Origin: DASUZD01 sp036377055
GTDB lineage: Bacteria > Actinomycetota > Thermoleophilia > Gaiellales > Gaiellaceae
Assembly (NCBI GenBank): GCA_036377055.1
Contig: DASUZD010000144.1
Coordinates: 1 to 13,620 of the forward strand
Length of the DNA: 13,620 bases
Direction: 5' to 3'
Shown: positions 6,245 to 12,223 of the stretch, in pieces
How positions within the stretch are numbered: position 1 is the stretch's first letter
Layout of the letters: every line of letters starts with the position of its first letter
Notes under the pieces: model-generated
What the model saw: only the letters and a program-made list of their open reading frames with translations
Told to the model about the DNA's origin: nothing
The model's database searches: none
Position numbers and translations under genes: made by a program

Positions 6245-7857
6245 CCGAGCGGGGCCTTCCCGATCAGGAGGGTCCCCTTGCCGGGGACGCTCTCGATCAT
6301 CAGCGTTCCACCGAGCGCATCGAGCCGGTCGGCCAAACCGCGCAGGCCGCTGCCCCGGGCCGGATCGGCGCCGCCAACGCCGTCGTCTTCGATCTCGACC
6401 TCCACGACGGCGTCGCTGATCGCGACGGAGACGGCGACGCTGGAGGCGGAGGCGTATTTCGCGACGTTGGCGAGCGCCTCGGAGCAGAGGAAGTACACGG
6501 CCGCCTCCACCTCCTCCGGGAGGCGCTCGCTCGCGACCGAGAGATCGACCGGAACCGCGCTCTGCTCTGCCAGCGCAACGAGCGTCTCGGCGAGACCGCC
6601 CTCCGTCAGCGCCGGTGGGTGCAACCCACGCGCAAGCTCCGTGAGCTCCGCGAGGGTTGCACCAAGCTGTGCCTCGGCGCGGCCGAGCGTCTCCAGCAGC
6701 TCCGGACGGGTGCCCGGGTGAGCGCGTGCGAGCTCGAGCAGCTGCTCGAGGAAGAGGAGGCGCCGTTCGGCGCCGTCGTGAAGCCGCCGCTCCAGCCGTC
6801 GGCGCTCCATCGTCCCAGTCCGAACAAGGCGACGTCGTGAGGACTCGAGCTCGGCCAGTTGCGCACGCACTTCGGCCTGAAGACGCGCGTGCGAGGCCTC
6901 CAGCCGAGATGCGGCGGCAAGCGCGCTGACGAGCGCAGGGTCGTCGAGGACCGCAGGGTCGTGAACGACGGCGGCGACGGTCTGCCCTTCACGTTCGATT
7001 CGCGTCACCGAACGGTCGGCGCCCGGGCGCGGGAGCTCGAGCGGCCGCCCTCGCTCGTCCAGGTAGCCCGCCGCGTCCGGCGACCAGAAGCCGACCTCAA
7101 GCGTCGGATCACCCAGCGTGCGGGCCAGCGCCGTGCGAAGAGTGCCCGAACGCGCCTCCCCGAGCTCGACGACGAGATCCACAAATGGAGCGCGTTCCCA
7201 CGGACGCGCGATGAGTCCGGCGAGCAGCGCCAGGGCGAGTGCGCAGAGGCCGATCGCTTGCGCGAGCACGCGTGCGTCGCGCATGCCCTGTGACGCGCTG
7301 ATCATGTCTCCCGCCGCGCCGCCGGCGATCACCAGGCCGAGGAACGTCGTCGCCTGCCAGGCGGCCAGGCGTTCACGCCGCTCGCGGCCAACAGCTCGAA
7401 GGTAGGAGGCGCTCGCGACGGCGACAAGGCAGCCGCTCAACGCGATCGCCGCAGCGTCGCTCTGCCAGATCGGCGCCACGACTGCCGCGACGTAACCGCC
7501 GCCGATTGCGGCGCGATTGACCAACCTCGCCCGTCGGGCGCCCGGGTAGGAGAGGACGAGCTCGACGAGCGGGCCGCGATACCAGAACAGCGCGTGGGCG
7601 GACAGCCAGGCAAGCCACGGTGTATCGGCGGTGACGAAATTGCCGGCGAACCAAGACAACCCTGTGGCGGTCATCAGGACGCCCGCTCGGCTCTGCGGCC
7701 AGCGCGACCACGCGACGAGACCGCACCCGAGCATGCTCCATCCCGCCGCCAAGTCCGGCACCCACCGGCCTGGGTCTCCCCAGCCGTAGAGGGCCCATTC
7801 GCCGACGACGCCGAGCGCGGTCCCCGCCAGCAAGAGCAGGAACCGCAACGTTCGCAT
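6241..7857 (-). CDS. HisKA_3-type sensor histidine kinase, intact catalytic motifs (HK2)
   Basis: Membrane sensor kinase of 538 residues and a paralogue of HK1: same order of multi-helix membrane domain (about 1-215), linker with DPTLEVGFWSPDAAGYLDE (250-268) and VTRIEREGQTVAAVVHDP, then the HisKA_3 helix and ATPase domain. Catalytic residues are complete: H360 in RRLHDGAERRL, N463 in SEALANVAKYA, G1 motif EDDGVGGAD (490-498), and GSGLRGLADRLDALGG (502-517). It should autophosphorylate and pass phosphate to a receiver, presumably RR2 and possibly RR1. The ATG at 7857 is 8 nt after the RR2 stop codon, so the pair is one operon. The frame stays open far upstream, but that stretch is only the shadow of the RR2 gene and an Arg/Gly-rich nonsense sequence. 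The gene ends convergently with the DctP gene, overlapping it by 4 nt. Confidence 0.93.
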   Translation of the reverse strand: MRTLRFLLLLAGTALGVVGEWALYGWGDPGRWVPDLAAGWSMLGCGLVAWSRWPQSRAGVLMTATGLSWFAGNFVTADTPWLAWLSAHALFWYRGPLVELVLSYPGARRARLVNRAAIGGGYVAAVVAPIWQSDAAAIALSGCLVAVASASYLRAVGRERRERLAAWQATTFLGLVIAGGAAGDMISASQGMRDARVLAQAIGLCALALALLAGLIARPWERAPFVDLVVELGEARSGTLRTALARTLGDPTLEVGFWSPDAAGYLDERGRPLELPRPGADRSVTRIEREGQTVAAVVHDPAVLDDPALVSALAAASRLEASHARLQAEVRAQLAELESSRRRLVRTGTMERRRLERRLHDGAERRLLFLEQLLELARAHPGTRPELLETLGRAEAQLGATLAELTELARGLHPPALTEGGLAETLVALAEQSAVPVDLSVASERLPEEVEAAVYFLCSEALANVAKYASASSVAVSVAISDAVVEVEIEDDGVGGADPARGSGLRGLADRLDALGGTLMIESVPGKGTLLIGKAPLG

Positions 7858-7865
7858 TGGCGAGT

Positions 7866-8219
7866 TCAGCCGACGAGCGCGGCGAGCGCCGCTCCCGAAA
7901 GCGCCCGCTTCGGGATGAAGCCCCGCACCGGCGCCGCCTCCAACCGCCGGCCGTACGCGACAGCCTCCCGGCTCGAGATCAACACTATCGCCGGTGGCTC
8001 GGAGGCGCTGGCGAGCAGCTCCGCCACCGCGAAGCCGTCCAGACCTGGCAGCTGGATGTCGAGCAAGACGACCTCCGGGCGCAGCCGCTTCGCCGCGGCG
8101 ATCGCCGCGGCGCCGTCGGCCGCGGCGCCCACGACGCTGAAGCCTTCCGTCTCCAGCAGCGCCGACGCCGCCTCGCGGAAGTCGGCGTGATCGTCGACGA
8201 TCAGCACCCTCGGGCGCAT
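7866..8219 (-). CDS. Stand-alone receiver-domain response regulator (RR2)
   Basis: Single receiver domain of 117 residues with no DNA-binding or other output domain, like CheY-type or single-domain regulators. Seen: MRPRVLIVDDHADFREAASA with acidic pair D9-D10, phospho-acceptor D54 (VVLLDIQLPGLDG), switch serines S82-S83 (VLISSREA), and K104 (GFIPKRA). All phosphorylation residues are intact. It ends eight codons after ALSGA and is followed after 8 nt by HK2. The start ATG at 8219 was chosen because MRPRVLIVDD is the canonical first strand; the open extension upstream to 8324 has no receiver homology and lies in the duplicated regulatory region. A weak AGGA lies just before the ATG. It may act by protein contact, as a phosphate sink, or by competing with RR1 for HK2. 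Confidence 0.92.
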   Translation of the reverse strand: MRPRVLIVDDHADFREAASALLETEGFSVVGAAADGAAAIAAAKRLRPEVVLLDIQLPGLDGFAVAELLASASEPPAIVLISSREAVAYGRRLEAAPVRGFIPKRALSGAALAALVG

Positions 8220-8253
8220 GTCCTGATCGTCGCAGACGCCGGTGTGTACGACA

Positions 8254-8595
8254 TCGTGGCCAGCCGCAATCGCGAGCACGAAAGTCTCGGGCCAGCACCG
8301 AGCGAAGTCTGCGGTCAGCTCCATTTCGGCGCGCCCCGTGGCCCCCTAGCGTCAGTTGCGGAGCCCAACCGGACAAGGAGCAGACATGAAGCTTCCCATC
8401 AAGAAACTCGCGCTCGCCCTACTCCTGGTCTCGGTCGCAGTCGCCTCGGCTAGCACGGTCGGCGCGGCCGGGCGTGGCCAGTCCGCGAAGACCCCGCTAG
8501 CGGGCCCGTGGTACACGCCGCAGGAGCTCGAGGCGTTAATCGCCTACAGCAACGCTTCATTCGCCCAGAGGAAAGCGATCCTCGCGGGAGCAAAG
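8254..8595 (+). repeat. Duplicated upstream region plus N-terminal codons, copy 1
   Basis: This block repeats about 1.2 kb downstream at 9484-9815. It covers about 130 bp of non-coding DNA and the first 70 codons of the propeller gene. A 23-bp stretch at 8274-8296 is identical to 9504-9526, and a second long identical run encodes GPWYTPQEL. Inside the non-coding part, GGCCAGC (8258, 8290) and AAGTCT (8282, 8305, 23-nt step) are each repeated twice, and the same spacing of AAGTCT is kept in copy 2. The left end lies 35 bp from the RR2 start, so it could serve both directions. Confidence 0.7.
8324..8352 (+). promoter_or_regulatory. Candidate promoter of the PD40 gene
   Basis: TTTCGG (8324-8329), 17 bp, then TAGCGT (8347-8352), 33 bp before the ATG. 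The evidence is comparative: in the duplicated region the corresponding TTTTCG and TAGCGT keep the same 17-bp spacing although the spacer sequence has drifted. The hexamers are far from the sigma-70 consensus, so another sigma factor or an activator at the upstream AAGTCT repeats may be needed. Confidence 0.4.
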
Positions 8596-9480
8596 CCGAC
8601 CAACACCCCGACACAGAACGGGTTGTTGGTTTACGAGGCACAGATCGGCAAGCACTACCAACTGTTCACGATCAAGGCGGACGGAAGTGGCGCCCAGCAG
8701 CTGACCCATTTCGCCGACAGCGATGCTGTTTGGGCCGCGTGGTCCCCGGGCGGCGAAAAGATCGCGTTCGAGCACGACGTGTACACGGGCGTCCGAGTCA
8801 CTCGTGCAGCGATCTACACGATGAAAGCCGACGGAAGCGGACTGCGCTCGCTCACGCCGACGGGGTTGAACGGACGGCCGTCATGGTCTCCGGACGGATC
8901 GCTAATCGCGTTCAGCACCCTGCACTACGGCAAGCAGGCGACCATCTCGGTAATGCCCGCGAACGGGGGGCGCGTCCGGAAGGTGCTGACGACACCGTTG
9001 CCCACGAAGAGCTTCGGGCTGGGGCTCGACTCGCCCACCTTCTCACCCGACGGCAAACGGATCGCCTTCGTCTGGATCAAGAAAGCCGGATCGGCGATCT
9101 TCACGATGAAGGCGAACGGCACTGGTCTGAAGCAGGTCACCGGCTGGCAGAAAGGGGGGCTTGCGGACAAGATCGACTGGTCACCGGACGGCGCGCGGAT
9201 CGCCTTCTCGAGCCCAGGGATCGGCGATCGCCCCGGCATCTCCTCGAACGTTTTCACCGTGCGGCCAAACGGGAGCGGCCGCGTCAAGCTCACCAACACC
9301 CGCCGCGGCAAGATCCACAACGGCCTCGACTGCTGGTCGCCAGACGGAAAGCAGATCGCCTTCGTCAGCAACCGCAGCGGCAAGTACGAGATCTACGTCA
9401 TGAATGCCAACGGCAGCGGCGTCGCGCAGGTCACCCGCGGCCCCGAAGCGCACCACGCATCGTGGGGAACTCACCCCTGA
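8386..9480 (+). CDS. Secreted TolB-like PD40 beta-propeller protein
   Basis: Exported protein of 364 residues. Seen: signal peptide (MKLPIKKLALALLLVSVAVA, cleavage probably near 23-28); a short motif region GPWYTPQELEALIAYSNASF (40-59) shared with the next gene; then six PD40/WD40-like blades with SPGG/SPDG turns near 120, 168, 220, 266 and 318, each followed by IAF, and a last blade ending ASWGTHP. Repeated IYTMKADGSGL and VMNANGSGV strands are typical of TolB-like propellers, which usually mediate protein contacts outside the membrane. There is no Pal/TolA context, so it is not the Tol-Pal TolB. The ATG at 8386 has AAGGAG five bases upstream; an in-frame start at 8356 has none. It is divergent from RR2 and followed by a partial paralogue. 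Confidence 0.9.
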   Translation: MKLPIKKLALALLLVSVAVASASTVGAAGRGQSAKTPLAGPWYTPQELEALIAYSNASFAQRKAILAGAKPTNTPTQNGLLVYEAQIGKHYQLFTIKADGSGAQQLTHFADSDAVWAAWSPGGEKIAFEHDVYTGVRVTRAAIYTMKADGSGLRSLTPTGLNGRPSWSPDGSLIAFSTLHYGKQATISVMPANGGRVRKVLTTPLPTKSFGLGLDSPTFSPDGKRIAFVWIKKAGSAIFTMKANGTGLKQVTGWQKGGLADKIDWSPDGARIAFSSPGIGDRPGISSNVFTVRPNGSGRVKLTNTRRGKIHNGLDCWSPDGKQIAFVSNRSGKYEIYVMNANGSGVAQVTRGPEAHHASWGTHP

Positions 9481-9483
9481 GCG

Positions 9484-9815
9484 TCGTGGCCAGCCGCAGT
9501 CGTGAGCACGAAAGTCTCGGGCCAGCCTCAAGCCAAGTCTGCGGACAGCCCCGTTTTCGCGTGGCCCGCCGCCTCCTAGCGTCAGCCGCGGAACTCAATC
9601 GCAAAGGAGGAGACGTGAATCCTCTCATCAAGCGACTTGCTCTCGCACTACTTGTGGTCTCGGTCGCAGTCGTCTCGGCTAGCCCGGTTGGACGTGGCCA
9701 GTCCACCAAGCTCCCGTCGGCGGGCCCGTGGTACACGCCGCAGGAGCTGAAGGCGTTGAACGCCTACAGCAACGCGTCATTCGCCCAGAAGAAGGCCCTC
9801 CTCGCAGGGGGCGAC
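9484..9815 (+). repeat. Duplicated upstream region plus N-terminal codons, copy 2
   Basis: Second copy of the block at 8254-8595, beginning immediately after the PD40 stop codon. It keeps the two GGCCAGC boxes (9488, 9520), the two AAGTCT boxes (9512, 9535), TAGCGTCAG and the signal-peptide/motif codons. Similarity stops where the products diverge, after LLAGGDAKN. Confidence 0.7.
9554..9582 (+). promoter_or_regulatory. Candidate promoter of the small anchored-protein gene
   Basis: TTTTCG (9554-9559), 17 bp, TAGCGT (9577-9582), 32 bp before the GTG start. It matches the arrangement upstream of the PD40 gene. Support is the conserved spacing between the two copies only. Confidence 0.38.
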
Positions 9816-10106
9816 GCCAAAAACAGCATTTCTTTCATCACCGCGACGTCGACCGCGTCGGCTTCCGGTGAGCCGAAGGACGTGGCGCCCTTCGTCGCGG
9901 AAAACAAGCGTGGAGGGCACGCCAACCCGCTCATCGTCGCTGTGCCCCAGACCCAGCCGGCCGCCGTGCGGATCGTCCCGCGGGCCGGCGGCTTCGACTG
10001 GGGCGACGCGGGCATCGGCGGCGCGGCGACGCTCGCGCTCGTCTTGCTCGTCGCGGCCGGGGCCGCCCTTCGCCACGACGGCCGCCGGCAGGAAGCGCAC
10101 GGATAG
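9615..10106 (+). CDS. Small exported, C-terminally membrane-anchored protein of unknown function
   Basis: Unrecognised protein of 163 residues. Seen: signal peptide (MNPLIKRLALALLVVSVAVV, cleavage near SAS); the motif GPWYTPQELKALNAYSNASF (37-56) followed by AQKKALLAG, almost identical to the motif in the preceding PD40 protein; a Ser/Thr/Ala/Pro-rich central stretch (70-125) that looks disordered; then GGFDWGDAGIGG (125-136), one hydrophobic helix (about 136-152) and a basic tail RHDGRRQEAHG. Topology: exported, anchored at the C-terminus. The GTG at 9615 follows AAAGGAGGAG with good spacing. Upstream DNA and the first 65 codons are duplicated from the PD40 gene, but the C-terminal part is unrelated, so this is a chimaera or a paralogue that lost its propeller. 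The function is unknown. Confidence 0.85.
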   Translation: MNPLIKRLALALLVVSVAVVSASPVGRGQSTKLPSAGPWYTPQELKALNAYSNASFAQKKALLAGGDAKNSISFITATSTASASGEPKDVAPFVAENKRGGHANPLIVAVPQTQPAAVRIVPRAGGFDWGDAGIGGAATLALVLLVAAGAALRHDGRRQEAHG

Positions 10107-10218
10107 CGCCATGAACGAGACCTACCGCATCAGTCTGTCGAGCACCAAGGTGGAGGAAGGGAGAGAGATGAGACGACGAGGGATTTGCAGGCGACCGTCC
10201 TATCCGAAAGGAGTAATC

Positions 10219-10680
10219 GTGTTCAGGCACATCAAGCGATTGACGCTGGCATTCGTGGTGGCTGCGGCCGCACTGGCGGTCGCGGGACCAGCCCCGGCGG
10301 CGAGCACGTTCCACTACCAAGCGACGTTCGTCGAAATCGGCGGCGTGGCGGGCGGCGGCTCGTGCGGGAGCGCCACGATCAGCGGGCTCGGCCACGTCGC
10401 CCACCAGTGCGTCGCCTTCGACGCGTGCGGACCGAACTGCGAGGTCCGAACGATCACGTTCGACGACGGCACACTCGTGATGCACGAGAGCATCGTCTCG
10501 ACCGTCTCCCCGGGCCAGTCGTCCGCTGCGGGGGCGAACGCTCCGCTCTGGTTCGAGATCACGCAGACGATTGTCGGCGGGACCGGCAGGTATGCAGGCG
10601 CCACCGGCAGCGGTACCGGGCGCGTCAACCTCGCCGCCGGCGCGCTGATCACCGTGTCCGGGACGATCACGCTTCAGTGA
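10219..10680 (+). CDS. Secreted allene-oxide-cyclase/dirigent-like barrel protein
   Basis: Exported protein of 153 residues. Seen: signal peptide MFRHIKRLTLAFVVAAAALA with an Ala-rich cleavage region at about 25-28 (PAPAAS), beta-strand-rich mature part, four cysteines (C49, C64, C70, C74) that could form disulfides outside the cell, and IVGGTGRYAGATGSGTG (118-134), a turn common to allene-oxide-cyclase/dirigent-like barrels in actinobacterial secreted proteins. No enzyme activity can be assigned. Start: GTG at 10219 with AAAGGAG five bases upstream. In-frame ATGs at 10111 and 10168 are possible but would put 17 to 36 mostly charged residues before the signal peptide. It lies 112 bp after the small anchored-protein gene and precedes a second barrel-containing gene. 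Confidence 0.8.
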   Translation: MFRHIKRLTLAFVVAAAALAVAGPAPAASTFHYQATFVEIGGVAGGGSCGSATISGLGHVAHQCVAFDACGPNCEVRTITFDDGTLVMHESIVSTVSPGQSSAAGANAPLWFEITQTIVGGTGRYAGATGSGTGRVNLAAGALITVSGTITLQ

Positions 10681-10701
10681 CGTGACCGTCTTGCAATAAG
10701 G

Positions 10702-10760
10702 AGGCTGAGCGGCGTCAGCAGGTGCAGGGTGAGCGCACTTTGGCTGGGGCCGCTCAGCCT
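10702..10760 (+). promoter_or_regulatory. Long structured hairpin in the leader of the HYR-protein gene
   Basis: AGGCTGAGCGGC (10702-10713) pairs perfectly over 12 bp with GCCGCTCAGCCT (10749-10760). Inside, TCAGC (10715-10719) pairs with GCTGG (10743-10747, one wobble) and GTGC (10722-10725) with GCAC (10735-10738) around a 9-nt loop. The result is a 59-nt bulged hairpin ending 24 nt before the ATG. No U-tract follows, so a plain terminator is unlikely. An mRNA-stability or processing element, or an attenuator-like leader, is more likely. Confidence 0.5.
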
Positions 10761-10784
10761 GTTGAGACGAGAGGAGAGCGCGTG

Positions 10785-11615
10785 ATGCAGCGATTGAAGA
10801 AGTACCGCCCGGCGGCGCTCGGCACGCTTGCGCTCGCCGCGGCGATCCCGCTTGTGATCGTCGTTTGCGCGGCCGCCCCGCTCGCGTCAGCCGGCCTCGA
10901 CCGCGTCTCCGGGACGCTCGCACTCCAGGGGACGTTGACGGTGGTGTCGAACGACGCGCCGTGCCGCCCGGCCACGCTCCCCCTTCTCTGCCACGAGAAC
11001 GAAGGCCGAGGCATCGTGCCCGGTTTGGGGCCAATAGTCGTCACCCACCCGTACAACGCCGACCCGGGGGATCCCCGAACCGATCCCGCGTGCTTCAACG
11101 CCGTGGGCGTCCACGTCCTCGGCTACACCGCCCGCGTGGTGGTGGCCGGAAAGGGGGAACTCGAGCTCAGCGTCCACGGCAGCGAGAAATGCCTTCAGCC
11201 GCCAGAAGCGATCCGCCGAACCGAGGCGTTCGTGGTCACCGGCGGCTCGGGCGCCTACCTCGGCGCGTCGGGCCAAGGGACGATCGAGCACCGATGGAGC
11301 TTCGTCCCCGGGGGCGCCGCCGGCACCGACCTCTGGGCGGGCTCGCTCACCATCCCCGGCCTCGAGTTCGACCTCACGCCCCCGACGATACGGGGCGCCA
11401 TATCGAAGACCGTGCGGGCACGGCGTGGGGCAAGCCGCGTGCGCGTGACCTACGGCGTCACCGCGAGCGACAACGTCGACGAGACCGTGACGGTCAAATG
11501 CCGCCCTCGATCGGGATCGTTGTTCAAGATCGGCCGCACCGTCGTGACCTGCACCGCGACCGACAGCAGCGGAAACCTGCAAACCGTGAGGTTCAAAGTC
11601 ACGGTCGAGAGGTAG
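10785..11615 (+). CDS. Secreted protein with barrel-like region and C-terminal HYR domain
   Basis: Exported protein of 276 residues. Seen: N-terminal signal/anchor (LKKYRPAALGTLALAAAIPL and onward, cleavage likely at ASA-G, 36/37); a beta-rich region (38-196) with VVTGGSGAYLGASGQGTI (150-167), matching the GGTGRYAGATGSGTG turn of the preceding gene, plus cysteines C60, C69, C103 and C136; then an HYR (hyalin repeat, immunoglobulin-like) domain at about 199-276 with TPPTIRG, VTYGVTASDNVDETVTVKC (221-239), GRTVVTCTATDSSGN (250-264) and FKVTVER. HYR domains act as extracellular adhesion or spacer modules. Start: ATG at 10785 with GAGGAG upstream; the adjacent GTG at 10782 is equally possible. 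It probably continues the transcript of the barrel gene unless the leader hairpin separates them. Confidence 0.85.
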   Translation: MQRLKKYRPAALGTLALAAAIPLVIVVCAAAPLASAGLDRVSGTLALQGTLTVVSNDAPCRPATLPLLCHENEGRGIVPGLGPIVVTHPYNADPGDPRTDPACFNAVGVHVLGYTARVVVAGKGELELSVHGSEKCLQPPEAIRRTEAFVVTGGSGAYLGASGQGTIEHRWSFVPGGAAGTDLWAGSLTIPGLEFDLTPPTIRGAISKTVRARRGASRVRVTYGVTASDNVDETVTVKCRPRSGSLFKIGRTVVTCTATDSSGNLQTVRFKVTVER

Positions 11616-11686
11616 AGCGCTCACCGCGGGCAGGTGGTCGCGCCGCAGCCCTCGCGCAAACGCTGGCAGCCGTCGCTGCATCCGAT

Positions 11687-11711
11687 GGGGCCCGTCGGGA
11701 AGGCGGGCCCT
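11687..11711 (+). terminator. Possible terminator after the HYR-protein gene
   Basis: GGGCCCG (11688-11694) pairs with CGGGCCC (11704-11710), with a flanking G-T wobble and a 9-nt loop, 72 bp past the stop codon. Only TTCC follows, so termination would be weak or factor-dependent. Confidence 0.35.
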
Positions 11712-11786
11712 TCCACCTCCACACGGATGCAGACCCAGCGGTGCCGCACCACCCTCATTCACCAGCTCGCGGCCCGCCAGTAGCGG

Positions 11787-11823
11787 TGGAGCCTTGATGG
11801 AGCCCCGTGGTTGCAACCGCTGG
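11787..11823 (+). repeat. 37-bp inverted repeat, left copy
   Basis: This segment matches the reverse complement of 12224-12260 at 35 of 37 positions by direct comparison. It contains ATGGAGC (11797-11803), the complement of the GCTCCAT box, a near-match GTGGAGC 11 nt earlier, and CGTGGTTGCAACC. It is thus an inverted solo copy of the outer end of module 2, not a full module. Confidence 0.75.
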
Positions 11824-11870
11824 TCGTCGAGCGCACCTTCGCCTGGCGCCGGGGCCCGAGTCTGGTTCCT

Positions 11871-11876
11871 TACCAT
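11871..11876 (+). promoter_or_regulatory. Candidate -10 element of the truncated VOC gene
   Basis: TACCAT ends 7 nt before the ATG at 11884. That spacing suits a leaderless transcript, common in actinobacteria. No convincing -35 was found. Part of the sequence (CCTTACCAT) coincides with the tRNA-like core, which may be chance. Confidence 0.3.
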
Positions 11877-11883
11877 CGAGCAC

Positions 11884-11952
11884 ATGACGATCCAACGGAT
11901 CGACCACGTCGGCATCGTGGTTGACGACCTCGCGGCCGCGAATCGGCCATAG
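11884..11952 (+). pseudogene. N-terminal remnant of a VOC/glyoxalase-family gene
   Basis: The 22 codons read MTIQRIDHVGIVVDDLAAAN then RP and a TAG. RIDHVGIVVDDL is the first beta strand and helix of vicinal-oxygen-chelate proteins, including the metal-ligand histidine of the HVGI/HVAI motif. Normal members continue for 110 residues or more; no continuation is recognisable in any frame downstream, and the att-like module begins 54 bp later. It is best read as a gene truncated by insertion or deletion. The 5' end is cleanly preserved with a plausible leaderless -10. Confidence 0.6.
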
Positions 11953-12065
11953 GTGATCACCGACCTCCTCGTTGGCGCGAAAGGGGTCGACTCGCGCGCC
12001 TCAAAGCTCCATGGACCGCTCCATACCTACCGCACGCTGGGTCAAGAGCAAGTGGTTCTGAACGG

Positions 12066-12089
12066 AAAATCCCCGTGAGCGGGGATTTT
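12066..12089 (-). terminator. Hairpin terminator after the tRNA-like remnant, copy 2
   Basis: AAAATCCCCG (12066-12075) pairs perfectly with CGGGGATTTT (12080-12089) around TGAG. It is in the same place as the hairpin of copy 1 but with a different stem sequence; both arms have changed together. On the minus strand it ends in TTTT. Confidence 0.65.
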
Positions 12090-12092
12090 GCA

Positions 12093-12134
12093 AGCCCTCT
12101 GACGGACTCGAACCGTCGACCCCCTCCTTACCAT
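12093..12134 (-). pseudogene. 3' half of a tRNA-Thr(GGU)-like gene, copy 2
   Basis: Base-for-base identical to the remnant at 1876-1917: anticodon loop ATGGTAA, a perfect T-arm (GACGG-TTCGAGT-CCGTC), acceptor strand AGAGGGC and T. The 5' half is absent here too. The upstream minus-strand sequence holds the phased GCAA/TTGC repeats instead of a D-arm. Confidence 0.65.
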
Positions 12135-12223
12135 GCGCTCGTCGCGGCAACTGGTCGCAACCGACGGCAATGGTTTTCGCTTGTTTCAGAGGTTTCTGAG
12201 CATGGCCGATTTGCGACCGGTTG

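Noticed and set aside
6271..6288. Terminator hairpin GTCCCC/GGGGAC near the DctP/HK2 convergence
   Set aside because: It lies within the HK2 coding sequence, has six pairs and no T-run; it is likely codon-driven.
7858..8376. Extension of HK2 upstream to 8376 (711-residue version)
   Set aside because: The extra 173 residues are an Arg/Gly-rich shadow of the RR2 gene; a good start follows the RR2 stop codon by 8 nt.
8508..9614. Plus-strand ORF running through the PD40 gene into the small anchored protein
   Set aside because: Out of frame with the propeller and Arg-rich. Only the part after the GTG at 9615 has a ribosome site, signal peptide and sensible composition.
9931..11034. Long minus-strand ORF of 367 residues (and similar long ORFs at 10887-11960 and 3549-4721)
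   Set aside because: Typical high-GC antisense shadows: Arg/Ala/Pro/Gly-rich, no domain, opposite well-supported genes.
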